From: Oxytricha trifallax
Lineage: Eukaryota; Ciliophora; Spirotrichea; Sporadotrichida; Oxytrichidae
NCBI GenBank assembly: GCA_000711775.1
Contig: ARYC01017078.1
Location: forward strand, 1 to 64,000
DNA length: 64,000 nucleotides
Direction of reading: 5' to 3'
Under the pieces are notes generated by a model. That model had not been told where the DNA came from, did no database searches, and was given only the letters and a program-made list of their open reading frames with translations. The position numbers and the translations under genes are program-made. How positions within the stretch are numbered: position 1 is the stretch's first letter; each line of letters starts with the position of its first letter. Of this stretch, positions 36,720 to 47,247 are shown one piece after another.

Positions 36720-37419
36720 TAATCCGATTGGTGTTTTTGGAGATTACGACAGAATGCATTAAATTGCTGAGCACTATATGTGTACAACTCAATGCCCCTG
36801 TAATGTTGGTAAGTTTATAAGGAAAACTATTGAGTTATTATCTATTAGTTTTATTGAATTTGTTAATGTCAATTAGGCTTTACCTCACAAATACTTATAT
36901 TTTCAATTTAGACTCTACTTTATGGCCTGAAGCCGATAGAGCAAAAATGGTAACTTCACCAACTGGAATAACTACTATATCTGACTGTGTTCCTTATCAA
37001 AACTATGCCAAAGCTGAGGGTTTGGATTATGACAGTACCATAAGTACTTTGGAAAAGTATTTCGATTGCTCTGGAGTTTGCTTCATTTCAAAATATAACT
37101 CTTTCACAGATGTTAAAAAGTAAGTGTCAACTAATAAAAACACAAAGATTTTAACGAATTTTCACTCATAATTTTAGTTAAGTATATTTATCAATAAATT
37201 TTCTATAGGGGACCACCAGCTGGGAACTGCGTAGATAAAATAGATTAATATGTAGCAAATTATTCAAGTTGGATTGGAGGACTTTCAATCGCAGTAGGCC
37301 TACTATTACTATTAGGAGTTGTAGGCTCACTTATAATCATATGTTGCATTGGCACTAAAATAAAAATCACAGCTATAACTCGCTATAAATACGAGATAAT
37401 GGAAGATAATGTAATTTGA
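36720..37419 (+). CDS. Tetraspanin-like protein, 3' part
   Basis: Three coding stretches join with two short introns: to 36808, 36911-37119 and 37209-37419 (introns GTAAGT...TTAG and GTAAGT...ATAG; phases agree). The first begins in mid-protein just after the TBE right end. The protein shows a cysteine-bearing extracellular loop (TTQCPCNVGD, DCVPYQNY, DCSGVCFISKYN, GNCVDKIDQY) and a last membrane helix (LSIAVGLLLLLGVVGSLIIICC) with a short cytosolic tail. This order fits the C-terminal half of a tetraspanin. Helices 1-3 are missing and must be encoded in segments elsewhere, upstream of the TBE or scrambled. TBE copy D probably lies in the IES before this segment. Confidence 0.6.
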
Positions 37420-37540
37420 TGAAGGAGTTTGTAATTAATTGTTTCCAAAGACAAATATATAAATAATATTTGTTCCTTTCTAATAATTTATTCAAGGGGG
37501 TTTTTGATATTCAGAATAAATATTAAAATGCAAATATTAG

Positions 37541-37813
37541 TCAGGTTAGAAATGTGAAAATTCTTAAAAATTTGTTTTTCTATTGATAGCAAGGTGATTA
37601 ATTATCATTGAGTAATTCGTGATTTATGTTTTCTTAATTGATTCTGGATATTTTAAATACTTCTATTTTAATATCTTTCTTAAATTTTGATACTTTTTCT
37701 CCAATTTCAAGTTACTCAAAATATATTGCATTAATTACCCTTAGGATTCAAACAACTATTGCATCCTGTTCTAACATTGAAATTAGTAGGATTAATAATA
37801 AAAATAATTGCAT
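37541..37813 (-). other. Signal-peptide ORF with one in-frame TGA
   Basis: The minus-strand frame begins MQLFLLLILLISMLEQDAIV, meets TGA at 37748-37750 and then stays open in the same frame for 68 more codons to TGA at 37541. It may be intergenic noise, or the 3' neighbour of the GTPase gene. No family is recognised. Confidence 0.2.
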
Positions 37814-37869
37814 TTTATAAAAAATAGAGTTTATTTAAACTTTTAGTTTGATTAATGTATCTGATTTAA

Positions 37870-39299
37870 TCATATAAATTAATTGAAATTTTATAGTTTT
37901 TATCTTTGTGAGAGCTTTTTCTTTAAAAGCGAATGTGATTTAAACTGAAAACTTTAACCGTTAGATTTGATGAAAGACTTTTCTTTCAGTAACATAGAGG
38001 CTTCTTGATAAAAATAATCTTTACTAATTTTTCGAGTAGGTCCATGTTTGATCATCATTAAAGTTATTTTCTGAAATATTTCATCAATTTTAATGCCCCT
38101 TTTCGCTGAACATTGAAGGAATTATATCTTAAATTGATGTTTATATGTGCTAATTACTCTATCAATCTCACTATATATTTCAGTTAATATAATCTCATGA
38201 TCGTATTTGTTTCCAACTATAACTAATGGAATTTTATCAATTTCAAAAGTCGAGTGTAGTTTGATGAGATCTTCCAAAAATCCATCTATTTTCTAGAGAG
38301 TTTCAATTTTATTAACGTCATATATAAATATATACCCATCACATGCTTTTAGAGAAGATGCTCTAACTAACTTTAATTCCTCTAAACCTGCTGTGTCTAT
38401 AAGATCGAGTCTGACCATTTAAACTTCTAGTTAAAATTAATAAAAAAATCTCATTCTAGATTTTAGTTAGCAAGTTTAATTGTCATTAGAGTCAAGAGAA
38501 GTTTTATAGTTTGTTAAAGTCTATTCCAATGATATGGCTGTATTCGTGGCCGAGGCAGCTGTAGTAATACATGAATCAATCTAATTTAGTCTTATAAATG
38601 TAGAATAAAAATCTTCGATGGTGCTTGAGTACTCTCCCCTAAATTTAGAAAAAATATGCCTTGTAATTACTGAAGTTTTTCCTACCCCACTCTCCCCTAT
38701 AACAGCAACATTGAATCTCTGTTGTCTCTTATTAAACAAAATTGAGCATGTCTCGGTTTATCCTACATCGTTAATGCATGCAAAGGAATCCACTAAAATT
38801 AAAATTGATCATTTAAAAATACATAAGAATCGATATTTCTGTTTTAAGCACTAAATTTCATTTTATCATCAAACAGCTCATCCATCATAGACTCACTCAT
38901 TGAGCTTTCTTAGATCTATGACTCTGTCAGTAAAACAGTTTCTTCTTGCTATATAATACTTTAGTCAAAAAGTTTTTTAAAAAGTATCAGAAATACTGAA
39001 AAGAATATTTTTCTTTTTGAATACCATGTTATGAGGCCCTTACTTACATTATGAACAAATACTATATCATTATTTTAGAGCTCTTCTATATCATTAATGA
39101 TCTCTCCTGTCCTTTAACATAATAATCTATTGACAGGGTAGTTCAACTTTCTCGACACGATTGTAAATAAATCAAGAATTGACTATTTATGCGAATCAAA
39201 TTTTATTTTCAAAAGAATAGTAGGTGATTTTATTTCATACTATTGTTCACCATTACTGTTTTGTAAATCACTTATTTATCTAATGTTCAGTCTTATCAT
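37870..39299 (-). CDS. Ras-family GTPase with N-terminal ubiquitin/doublecortin-like domain
   Basis: The minus-strand gene opens at ATG 39299 (MIRLNIRQISDLQNSNGE). A first domain includes ILLKIKFDSHKQSILDLFTI, RKLNYPVNRLLCQRTGE and INDIEELQNNDIVFVHN, which looks like a ubiquitin-like/doublecortin-type fold. After an intron (GTAAGTAAGG...) and a linker comes a Ras GTPase with all G boxes: GESGVGKTS (P-loop), STIEDFY (Ras-type switch I), LDLIDTAGLEE (G3, with Leu in place of Gln in the DTAGQ box), VGNKYD (G4) and CSAK (G5). The C terminus is basic and has no CaaX box. TGA lies at 37870. An extra stretch, probably an intron or IES, lies between switch I and G3. The splice junction before the P-loop exon is unresolved. 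The neighbour upstream on the same strand is the MAPKK-like gene. A membrane or cytoskeletal signalling role is inferred. Confidence 0.65.
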
Positions 39300-39535
39300 T
39301 TTTATAATATTTTTAGAATTAAAATCTATTATGAGCAAATATACCATCATTATTAGCGATATATCCATCTATAGAATAGTTCATCTGAGTTTTAATAAGG
39401 AAAATTAATAATAAATGACTAGCTGTTTATATTCTGAAATTTAAAATAAAGTGAAACGTATAGTTAAAAATTAATTTTGCAACTCTTGGCCATGAACAGA
39501 ACCTAAGCTGCTTCCATTCACATTTTTAACTACTT

Positions 39536-42078
39536 TCACCATCCTCTTATATCATTATAGTATATATTAACTGCTTCATATGCTATTAGTGCTCACTTAA
39601 GGCCAACTAAATCGCTTAAAGACATTTCAAACTCCCGTTATTTATCCAAATTTTATTTTCTAACATTTTCATAAACATCTAGGTAATCCTTCAACCAGAA
39701 AATGAGATCAGCATCTGCCTAAATGTACCTTTGAATAAATGGATGTCTAAGTAGCTCACTAGCTCTGGCTCGCTTTTAAGGTTCAATTTGTAGACTAAAT
39801 AGAAAAAAGTTTAGATATGGTAATTAATAGAATTCGATAAATTGGAAGGAAATGAGTTATAATTGATAAATGGAGATTCTTACCATCTACTAACAAAGTC
39901 AGCCAATTCTAATGAAATCCCATGAATACCTGCAAGAGAGGGTGGTGGCTAGGTTCTCATCATCTCATGAAGTGCGTAGGGGTTTGTAGCTTCCGGGTAA
40001 GGATGTCTACCTATCGCCATTTCATAAACTGCAACTCCTATGCTCCAGATGTCACTTGGGAAGGTATAATTCTCTCCTTCTATTCTTTCCGGAGACCTAC
40101 AAGAAATTGAAACGGTTACATATTTATTAAGAGCAATAAAATGGGAAATTGCAAAAACCTTAAAAATTCCTACATGTAAGATAAAGTCCCTACAAAAGTG
40201 CTACACATATTCAAAGTAGCCTCAATATCCTTGCTTATACCGAAATCTGTGATCTTAGCTTCGCCAAACTAGGAACTGACAAGAATATTATCAGGTTTAA
40301 CATCTCTGTGATTATTTTTAATAAAAAAAGGAATTCAGATCTGAGGTTAAAAATACTGCTAAAAAGGATAAATAATCGAAAAATTCAGTCATATAGAACT
40401 TCCTGATTATTTGAGAAATAATAGAAAGATTGCTTAAAACTAATAAGATTAAATCTCTGTGAAGCTATTTCCTCACTTCATGCAAATACTGAATGCCTTT
40501 AAGGACCTAGAGCCATTTTATACATTAGCAAATTAATGAGATAATTCAAAGAATTTTGGTCTTTTTCTTAAATTGAGACATTTTAACTTACCTGACAAGT
40601 TATACTAGATATTACCAGTTCAGGTATTAATGGAATTTAAGTAGGAAAGGCTTGTTTCATTATTTTCATGATTGTATTGACACTTCCACAATCCATGTAC
40701 TCTAGAGCCAAATAAACACTCCCTTCATCGTAATATGCGCCATAAATGGGTAAAAATTAAACCTTATAATTTAACTCTAATACTTTAATTTATTATGCCT
40801 ATTAAGCATATTTTAAACACCATAAAAACGAATCTAACAAGTACAATAAATTAAGGAAATTTAGCTTACCAAAAAAGGGCATTCCTCCTAAACTAAAGAC
40901 CTTAAATCATTGTAAAGCTAGTGCCTCTTCTCCTTGTCGAGTATGTTTATGCTCTAAATGAAGCGGGTGTTATAAAATTGTTTTCTTTTCAAATTTTGTT
41001 TTTCAAAATAATGATAAAACAGTTGTTTTTAAAATATTAAAGATATATTGAAAAACAGGTAAGAAAGTTAAGCATCAATAATAAGGTAAGAAGAGTATTG
41101 CAATTTTTAGGGGGAAGTTTCTTCCCATGCTTTCTGAAAAAATTCTTTGAAAAGTTTAATTTTTAACATTTTTATCTTTTCTTAATTATGCTTCTTCAAC
41201 AAGAACGAATCTTATTAATCCCACTATGTAATATTCAAGGGATTTTAACTTATTTACTCTGAAAAAGTTGATTTTTATTAATCATAAATTAATTAATATA
41301 TTACTTTTACATATCCAAATTACTCATATTATATGGAAATTATTTATAAGATTCCTTTTAAAATTTAACCTAATTTCTCAAGAGTAATATAAAATCCAAT
41401 TATCTGTATAAATTGTTGAAGCTTTTTTCTGATAATCAGCATATCCTTTAAAAATAAATTATTAATACAATCATAGTATAAATTTTTATGGAAAAACTCA
41501 TTAAAACTATAAATATAAAATTTCTAGCCTGAAAACTTCCTTCCTTTTAGGAACCATTCTCACCAATTTTTATTTTGGCATCATAAGGAAATGATGAATC
41601 TAATTAATTCAATAGCATTTGAATCATAAATTACTTACTTTAATTGCAAGAGGCAAGCCACTAGGTTTTAATAATGCTTTATAGACCATGCCTCCATTGC
41701 CCTTCCCAAGAATTTCTTAATACTAAGGCAAAATGAGAGAAAAATATTTTATATAAAATTTAGCTTTTGATTAATAAAAACAGCAACAAAATTAATAAGT
41801 CCATGTTATAAGTCATTTCTCATATGAAATGCAATAACAAAGATTCATATTTTTAAATGAGTTTGAAATTGGATGTATATTTTACCTCTATTTCACTTGG
41901 TAAAATCATAGATGACCTCTCTCCAGTCCTTGTATTCTGCAATCCATTTCTATCTATTTTAACATCTTGATTTACAATACGGAACTCTCCCTATGAACTA
42001 TATCACAAATGATTTATTATCTTCATAGGAACATCAAAAAGGTGCAGCCTCTAAGCCAAATTAGGAACGTCCCAGCAT
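39536..42078 (-). CDS. MAP-kinase-kinase-like (STE7-type) protein kinase
   Basis: The minus-strand gene starts at ATG 42078 (first exons least certain) and ends at TGA 39536. Kinase landmarks in order are LGKGNGGMVYKA (glycine loop, about 41.7 kb), LAIK (ATP lysine), LALEYMDCGSVNTIMK, LHRDVKPDN (catalytic loop), ITDFGISK, STFVGTLSYMSPERIEG (MAPKK-type activation segment), PSDIWSIGVAVYEMAIG and a RARASELLRHPFI end. The C-terminal extension reads LIFWLKDYLDVYENV...NIYYNDIRGW and may be an NTF2-like tail of the type seen in some protist and plant MAPKKs (weak). Several introns are visible (39795-39883; about 40.09-40.17 kb; 40954-41638, which is unusually long and may hide an IES). One IES interrupts the catalytic-loop codons (see 40302-40462). 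Confidence 0.8.
40302..40462 (-). other. IES with 10-bp pointers inside the kinase catalytic loop
   Basis: ATCTCTGTGA occurs at 40302-40311 and 40453-40462 (TCACAGAGAT in the sense direction). Keeping one copy fuses ...EVRKQLHRD to VKPDNIL, giving a perfect HRDxKPxN loop. The 151-bp interval has no splice signals at these positions, so it is an internal eliminated sequence rather than an intron. Confidence 0.85.
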
Positions 42079-42548
42079 TTTAAACTCTCTAGCTTTTTAT
42101 TCTTTACTTACATTTCACAAGACATTGAATAGGAATAATATTGTAATGTACTATTAAACAAAATGGGGGAGGGGAACTGGTAGGTTCGGTAAATAAATTA
42201 GCATGTTTTACTATAAAGGAATTCATCATCATGTCATCATCAAGATTGTCAAAACCTTGTAGTACTAAGTTTTATTTGAGATTTTCCATCTATAATAACT
42301 TTATCAATCCACAATATATATTGCAACATAAAATTAAACCTAATGATAATTTATATTTTATCATAAATCATAATTAGAATTTACCAATATTCAAGCTCTT
42401 TAAATTATTTGTACTATATTTTGTTTAGTGTTTATTTTGAATACATCCAATTTTTTATCTCATTTTAATTAGCAAATAGAATATATAAAGGATAATTTAT
42501 TATTATAAATAATTCAGTTTATTCTTTGTAATCTAAATTTAATAAAAT
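42079..42548. promoter_or_regulatory. Divergent intergenic region, kinase / VTT gene
   Basis: About 470 bp of AT-rich DNA between two gene starts facing apart. It should hold both promoters, or chromosome ends if the genes lie on different nanochromosomes. No specific motif was recognised. Confidence 0.4.
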
Positions 42549-44324
42549 ATGAGTGAAAAACAAATTAAGAGGTAAGTAAATTATAAAGTTTTTAGACAAT
42601 TTTTCTATTCATGTCATTGGAAAAAGTATAAATTTATAATAAATGGATTAAAATATGAATATTTTGCTCTTTTAATATATAAATAATTTAAAAGTTCAAT
42701 AGATTATTTGATGGTGTAAAGCAGAAGTTTAAATTATAAAATTTTATAGAAGGATATAAGAATCGAATTCTCCTACGCAATAAGGAAGTCTAAGTTAATA
42801 AAAAACTAGAATTTCTGAATAAGTTGACTAAAATCATTTATCTCCAAAAAATAGAACATCTTTGCAACACTAAAATCAGCATGCAGTGGACACGAAAGAG
42901 ATTATATAAATTATTAAAAATTCGTTCAATTTTACTTTTAAAAAGTTATTTTAAAGGGGATATCCCTTATATATGAGACATTAATTGAATTATAATATGT
43001 AAGAGATAAAGCTTACATGGATGGAAATGATTCCTTAATTTCTCTTTTTCTCAATAATTGGAGTGGTCTTAATTATTGCAATAATTGATTACAAAAAGAT
43101 TTTAGTCCTATTTCATGAGCTAATTCAATGGGTTCAAGAAGATCCTCTATAAGCAGGAGTTGTAATTGTCCTTATCTACATTGGCTTAGTAAAATATTAT
43201 AAGCAATAGATTTAATGAAATATATCATATATAAAGTTTAATACTGTCGCTCCCACTTGCTATTATATCGATTCCTTTAGGTTATGCTTTTTGCAAGGCT
43301 TTTAGTAATTGGTTTGGTATTTAAAATTTGTTTTTAGTAACTCTGATTTATAGTTGGTTTTAGTTTTGGATTTGTAGTTTTATCATTTGGAATACTTATA
43401 GGTGGTGCTCTTGCTTTCTTAATTAGTAACAAATTTAATGGTTTTTAACTCACTTATATAGGTAGATAAACTTCATCTAAAATTTTAAGACTTATAAATA
43501 AGGGATTACAAAAAAATTAGAGAAAATAATTTTACCTTCTTAAGGATACTTTCAAAAGAGGTTTCTTGAAAAGAATGAAAACTTTCAATGCACTTGACAG
43601 AGCTATTACTTAAGAGGTATACTTTACTTTGAGACATTTATTGAACTTTATCATCCTTCTCAACAATTTATTAACAAAAATTGTATTTTAGGGAGCTTGG
43701 TTAATATTTTTAATGAGACTAACTGTCCTCCCATACAGTTTGACTTCTTATCTCCTGGGTTTAACACATGTTAAATTCTCATAATTTGCTCTTGGTAACT
43801 TCGGGGAAATGTATCATATAATACTCTGGCTTTACCTCGGGTCCACTTTGACCCATCTTGACATTTTCGATGATCCAACTTCTTCAACTTCCAATTAAGA
43901 CTCTGCGATTAGTGCAGAAACTTAATAAGAAAACAAATCGCATTAAATGATTGTAGTAGGTGAGATAGTCATAGCCGTACTGATTGGAATATATGTCTCG
44001 TTTGTAGCGAAGAGAGAGTTTGATAAGCGAATTGATGAAGACAATCAAATAATCAATGGAGAAAATTGTGGAGTAAACGAGCTTAGCCCATTAAGTAAGT
44101 TTGCTGGTGGGCCGAAAAGATAATAAGATCAAGAGGAAGGTAAACTTTTATGGAATATACAGTCTATAATTTATCACATTATTAATGTTATTCTCTTTTA
44201 TCTGAGTTTACCCCACTTATGCTTACAGGTATAAATATTTAATATATTTATTATAAAACTACTTATAGAATTTGAAAGCCCTCACGATAAATATAATGTT
44301 GACGATGATGAGATTAATCAATGA
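42549..44324 (+). CDS. VTT/DedA-type (TMEM64/TVP38-like) membrane protein
   Basis: ATG 42549 (MSEKQIKR, then intron GTAAGT) to TGA 44322-44324, with several short introns. After a basic N-terminal part come membrane helices: FFSIIGVVLIIAIIDY, GVVIVLIYIGLVKYY, LGYAFCKAFSNWF, then GFSFGFVVLSFGILIGGAL, a loop with FKRGFLKRMKTFNALDRA, and LMRLTVLPYSLTSYLLGLTH. The order (a pore-like LGYAF step, then a G-rich helix with GxxxG, then LxRLTxxPxxxxxYxLG) fits the SNARE-associated/VTT family of endomembrane proteins. A last helix (EIVIAVLIGIYVSFVA) and an acidic tail ending DDDEINQ follow. Scramblase or trafficking roles are known for relatives and are inferred here. Confidence 0.7.
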
Positions 44325-44412
44325 TTACTTCTGTTTACTTATTCTGATTTTATTTTAATACTTTACTTTTTATTTTTAGTACTTCAATTTTAATTATGTA
44401 TTTTAATTTAGA

Positions 44413-44583
44413 GATATCCATACTGTTAATCCTAGTCTTCCAGCTCGCAAAGCCTTTGATTTACAAATCACTGAACTCATAAGTTAGGTTGATCCAAAAA
44501 CTCATGAATATTTTTATATTTTACACCAAAGAATCATCTAATAACCTATATCTAAAATAGAGTGTTTCAGAATTCGCAGCTGA
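44413..44583 (+). other. Possible coding segment of unknown gene
   Basis: A 57-codon ciliate-code frame (DIHTVNPSLPARKAFDLQIT... to TGA) follows a TTTAATTTAG that could be a splice acceptor. It may be a 3' exon of the VTT gene or a stray macronuclear segment, since the next piece downstream (44668-44747) is an inverted cyclin segment. Confidence 0.3.
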
Positions 44584-44667
44584 TTGTTTGAGAAGACGTT
44601 TTATAGTTATGATATAAGACTCTTTTCTTGACAATTAACTTGATCATTTAAATTATATTTCAAAAAT

Positions 44668-44747
44668 AAAAGTAGATTTAGAGAACAAAATATCAACTTT
44701 TGGGTGTTACTGCTATGTTAATCGCCTCCAAATATGAAGAGATTTAT
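44668..44747 (+). CDS. Inverted 80-bp macronuclear segment of the scrambled cyclin gene
   Basis: This plus-strand piece encodes QKQIQRTKYQLLGV followed by TAMLIASKYEEIY, the diagnostic cyclin-box helix, while the rest of the gene is on the minus strand at 45172-46358. It is bounded by AAAAGTAGATT (44668-44678) and AGATTTAT (44740-44747). The same two sequences, reversed, lie at 45832-45842 and 45794-45801. Joining through these pointers gives a continuous in-frame cyclin box. Confidence 0.88.
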
Positions 44748-45171
44748 CATAATAAAAAATAATGACTCTAATGTTTCTGTTTGTAACAAAGATTGCAGAA
44801 GCAGACAACTTAATCTTTAACTATGCCAGATATTTTATTTAAGTTCTTTGTCATTATTAAATAAGCAGCTATCTACATCGCCAAGAAAATGCTCAAGAGA
44901 GATTTAAATATTAATACTTTGATACATTAATGCTATATTCATTGATAATTAAAAATAAAATAGTTCGCTAATTAATTTGATTAAAAACATGCAATAATTA
45001 ATTAATTTAACCGCTTAGGGTTTTTTCTCAAAGTTATCAAAGTCATATCAGAACAAATTTACACTTTTCTTATATTTATAAATAATACTATAAGCTTTTA
45101 CTAAGTTGCAGTTGACGAATGGATGTTAGTTTGAGCTATCAAATGATAATGCATAGATCTTCAAAGTGCTT

Positions 45172-46358
45172 TCAAGATTTTTGTGTATGAGATGATGTGC
45201 TTCTACCACTGTAACTATTTGAATCAATATATTTAATTTTACATATACATACTAATCAACATTCCTTTTGTAGTAATAATGAATTCTTCTATTTTTATTT
45301 ATAACATATTTTTTATGCTATTTGAAGGAGAGATTTTAGCAACTTCCATGAATTTGTCAAGACAGAACTTGTTGTAAACTTATTCATAGTCTTTTTTCGA
45401 AGCTTGATTGAGAAGTTAACAAATATCTTTGGCGCAATCTCTCACTTTTCTCTCATTGTAGCCAGTGTTCTCTATCATATAGAGAGACCATGCATTAGCT
45501 CTCTTGAGCCTAAAAAATCTATCAAATTATCAAGATAGCTGCTGCAGTAATTTGAGAAGGAGGATATTTGTACATTTTCAAATCATAGAGACAAAACTCA
45601 ATCAAATATCGATCGCAATGACCTTCATTTTCTATATTTATGCAAGCTTTGTGAACCTCTCAAGGAATCTGTAACTTGAAGGAGTTGTGATGTTAAAATC
45701 AAGAGTCTATAGAATATCACTTTCTTGTGCTAAAATCTCCTCTTTCGTGTATGCTTTGTCTGTAATGTACACAAAATCCCTAATTTCAGGTGCATAAATC
45801 TATCAATAATTTAAATGATGGTTTATTAGACAATCTACTTTTGCTCACTATATCTGTCGATCATATTAAGGAATTAAATTTATAGAGAGTCTCAGGTAGA
45901 AGCTTGAATTTTAGGTGAACCTCAAGCAACCATCCAACAAGGATTAATCTCATCTTTTTGTTTATATCCTTCTATTTGCTCATTAAATTCGGGGATGGAT
46001 AGTAAATCATCTCAGTTCTTTACATGTGTCTCTAACAATCAATATTTTAACTTTATTTCCTTTTCACCTTGTAAAATTTTAAATTAAAATACATGCTAAA
46101 TATTACTACATTACATAATCACCAATAATATTCAAGAAACACTCTATGAATTATCGATATCGAACTAATCAACCTCAAGAAGATCGCTGTTTGGCTGTGT
46201 GTAGTAGTCGTACATATATCTCTTGAAATCCTAAAGCTTCTATATTTTCTCATTTGCAGATGGTGGCCTCAGATTTTTCCTTTTTGCATCTACAGGTTTG
46301 CGCTGAAATTCATGAGATTTTATATTAACAAATAGCTTTTTACCTTTAAAATCCCCAT
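45172..46358 (-). CDS. Cyclin (A/B-type), scrambled germline version
   Basis: The minus-strand gene ends at TGA 45172. A good start is ATG 46358 (MGILK, intron GTAAAAAG...[25 protein letters not shown]), though an open frame continues upstream. Landmarks: [40 protein letters not shown] and MIDRYSEQK, then the inverted segment at 44668-44747, then [76 protein letters not shown] and the tail [16 protein letters not shown]. Both cyclin folds are therefore present. The family activates cyclin-dependent kinases. One 103-bp IES with CTATTTGAA pointers (45215-45223, 45318-45326) precedes the last segment, and three small frame steps remain (near 45490, 45630 and 45870). The last is explained by an 8-nt IES with TTAAT pointers. 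Confidence 0.85.
45215..45326 (-). other. IES with 9-bp pointers in the cyclin gene
   Basis: CTATTTGAA occurs at 45215-45223 and 45318-45326. Retaining one copy joins VAKISPSN to SYSGRSTSS in frame. Confidence 0.8.
45802..45831 (-). other. 30-bp spacer where the inverted cyclin segment belongs
   Basis: The spacer lies between two pointers (45794-45801 and 45832-45842) that each pair with the inverted segment at 44668-44747, not with each other. It is replaced by that segment in the reconstructed gene. Confidence 0.8.
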
Positions 46359-46439
46359 ATATAGTCTATACTTATAACAAATGCAATAATATATATCAAG
46401 CAATATTATCAACCTAACTTCTGAAGTTATTTTAACCAG

Positions 46440-47050
46440 GTCTGGGTTAAGATTACTATCTATTTACTAAATCAAAGGATGTATTTGATTTATCTCTAAA
46501 TGACTTTGTCTGTTGAAAAGTCCGTTAAGCTTACAGCATGTGAGATTTCTCTTACTGTTGCTGGAAAGATTGATTTTGGTTATTATAAACCCAGATTAAT
46601 TTTTTATAAAAAGGAGATAAAATCAAAAGTTCAAAATATATATATTAATAGTCAAAATTAAAAGAAATTTAGAGAAAAAATCGAACTTTTGAAATGATTA
46701 TTTTATGAAAAAATTTCAATTTGTTGAAAATATTTTTTTCTCTATTTTACTTAATTTATAACATATTAATCTATAAAAAATTAATTTAATTTAAAATTAT
46801 CAAATCGTACATACATTTATAAAAAATATTAAAGTTTCTCTAATTGTTAACTTAATTCTGAATCTCTTTGCCAAAAGTCCTTACCCTATCTAAGGGCTTT
46901 CTCTATTGCTAATTTTGATTTTCATTCAAATATCTACTCATTTTCTTGTCTCTGTAATTTTGCAAAAAATGATTGTTATTATGGTTCTCTTTAATTACTA
47001 GCTGTTGAGCTTTTAATGATGATTTAAGATTATAGTTTCTTAAACTTATA
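46440..47050 (-). CDS. Possible N-terminal extension of the cyclin gene
   Basis: Two minus-strand coding-like stretches precede the cyclin start. One at about 46440-46590 reads NLSSNSKRNLTCCKLNGLFN and IDSNLNPDLVKIT. One at about 46870-47050 reads KMSRYLNENQNQQQRKPLDR followed by VRTFGKEIQN, where RKPLDRV could be a destruction-box-like RxxL motif. AT-rich DNA separates them. They may be first segments of the cyclin or belong to another gene. Confidence 0.3.
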
Positions 47051-47247
47051 ATTCAATAAATTAAGCAATTATATTATAAAAGGGATTTATTTTTATGCGA
47101 TGCATTTGTTAAAATTTTCAGAAATATTTAAGCGCTAGAATTGTATAGGATTTTATAGTTATTGTATGTGACTATTCTATCACAGATATAATAGAATAAG
47201 TAAATCTAAATATAAATAATATCTTTAAAAGCAAATATCATATAAAG

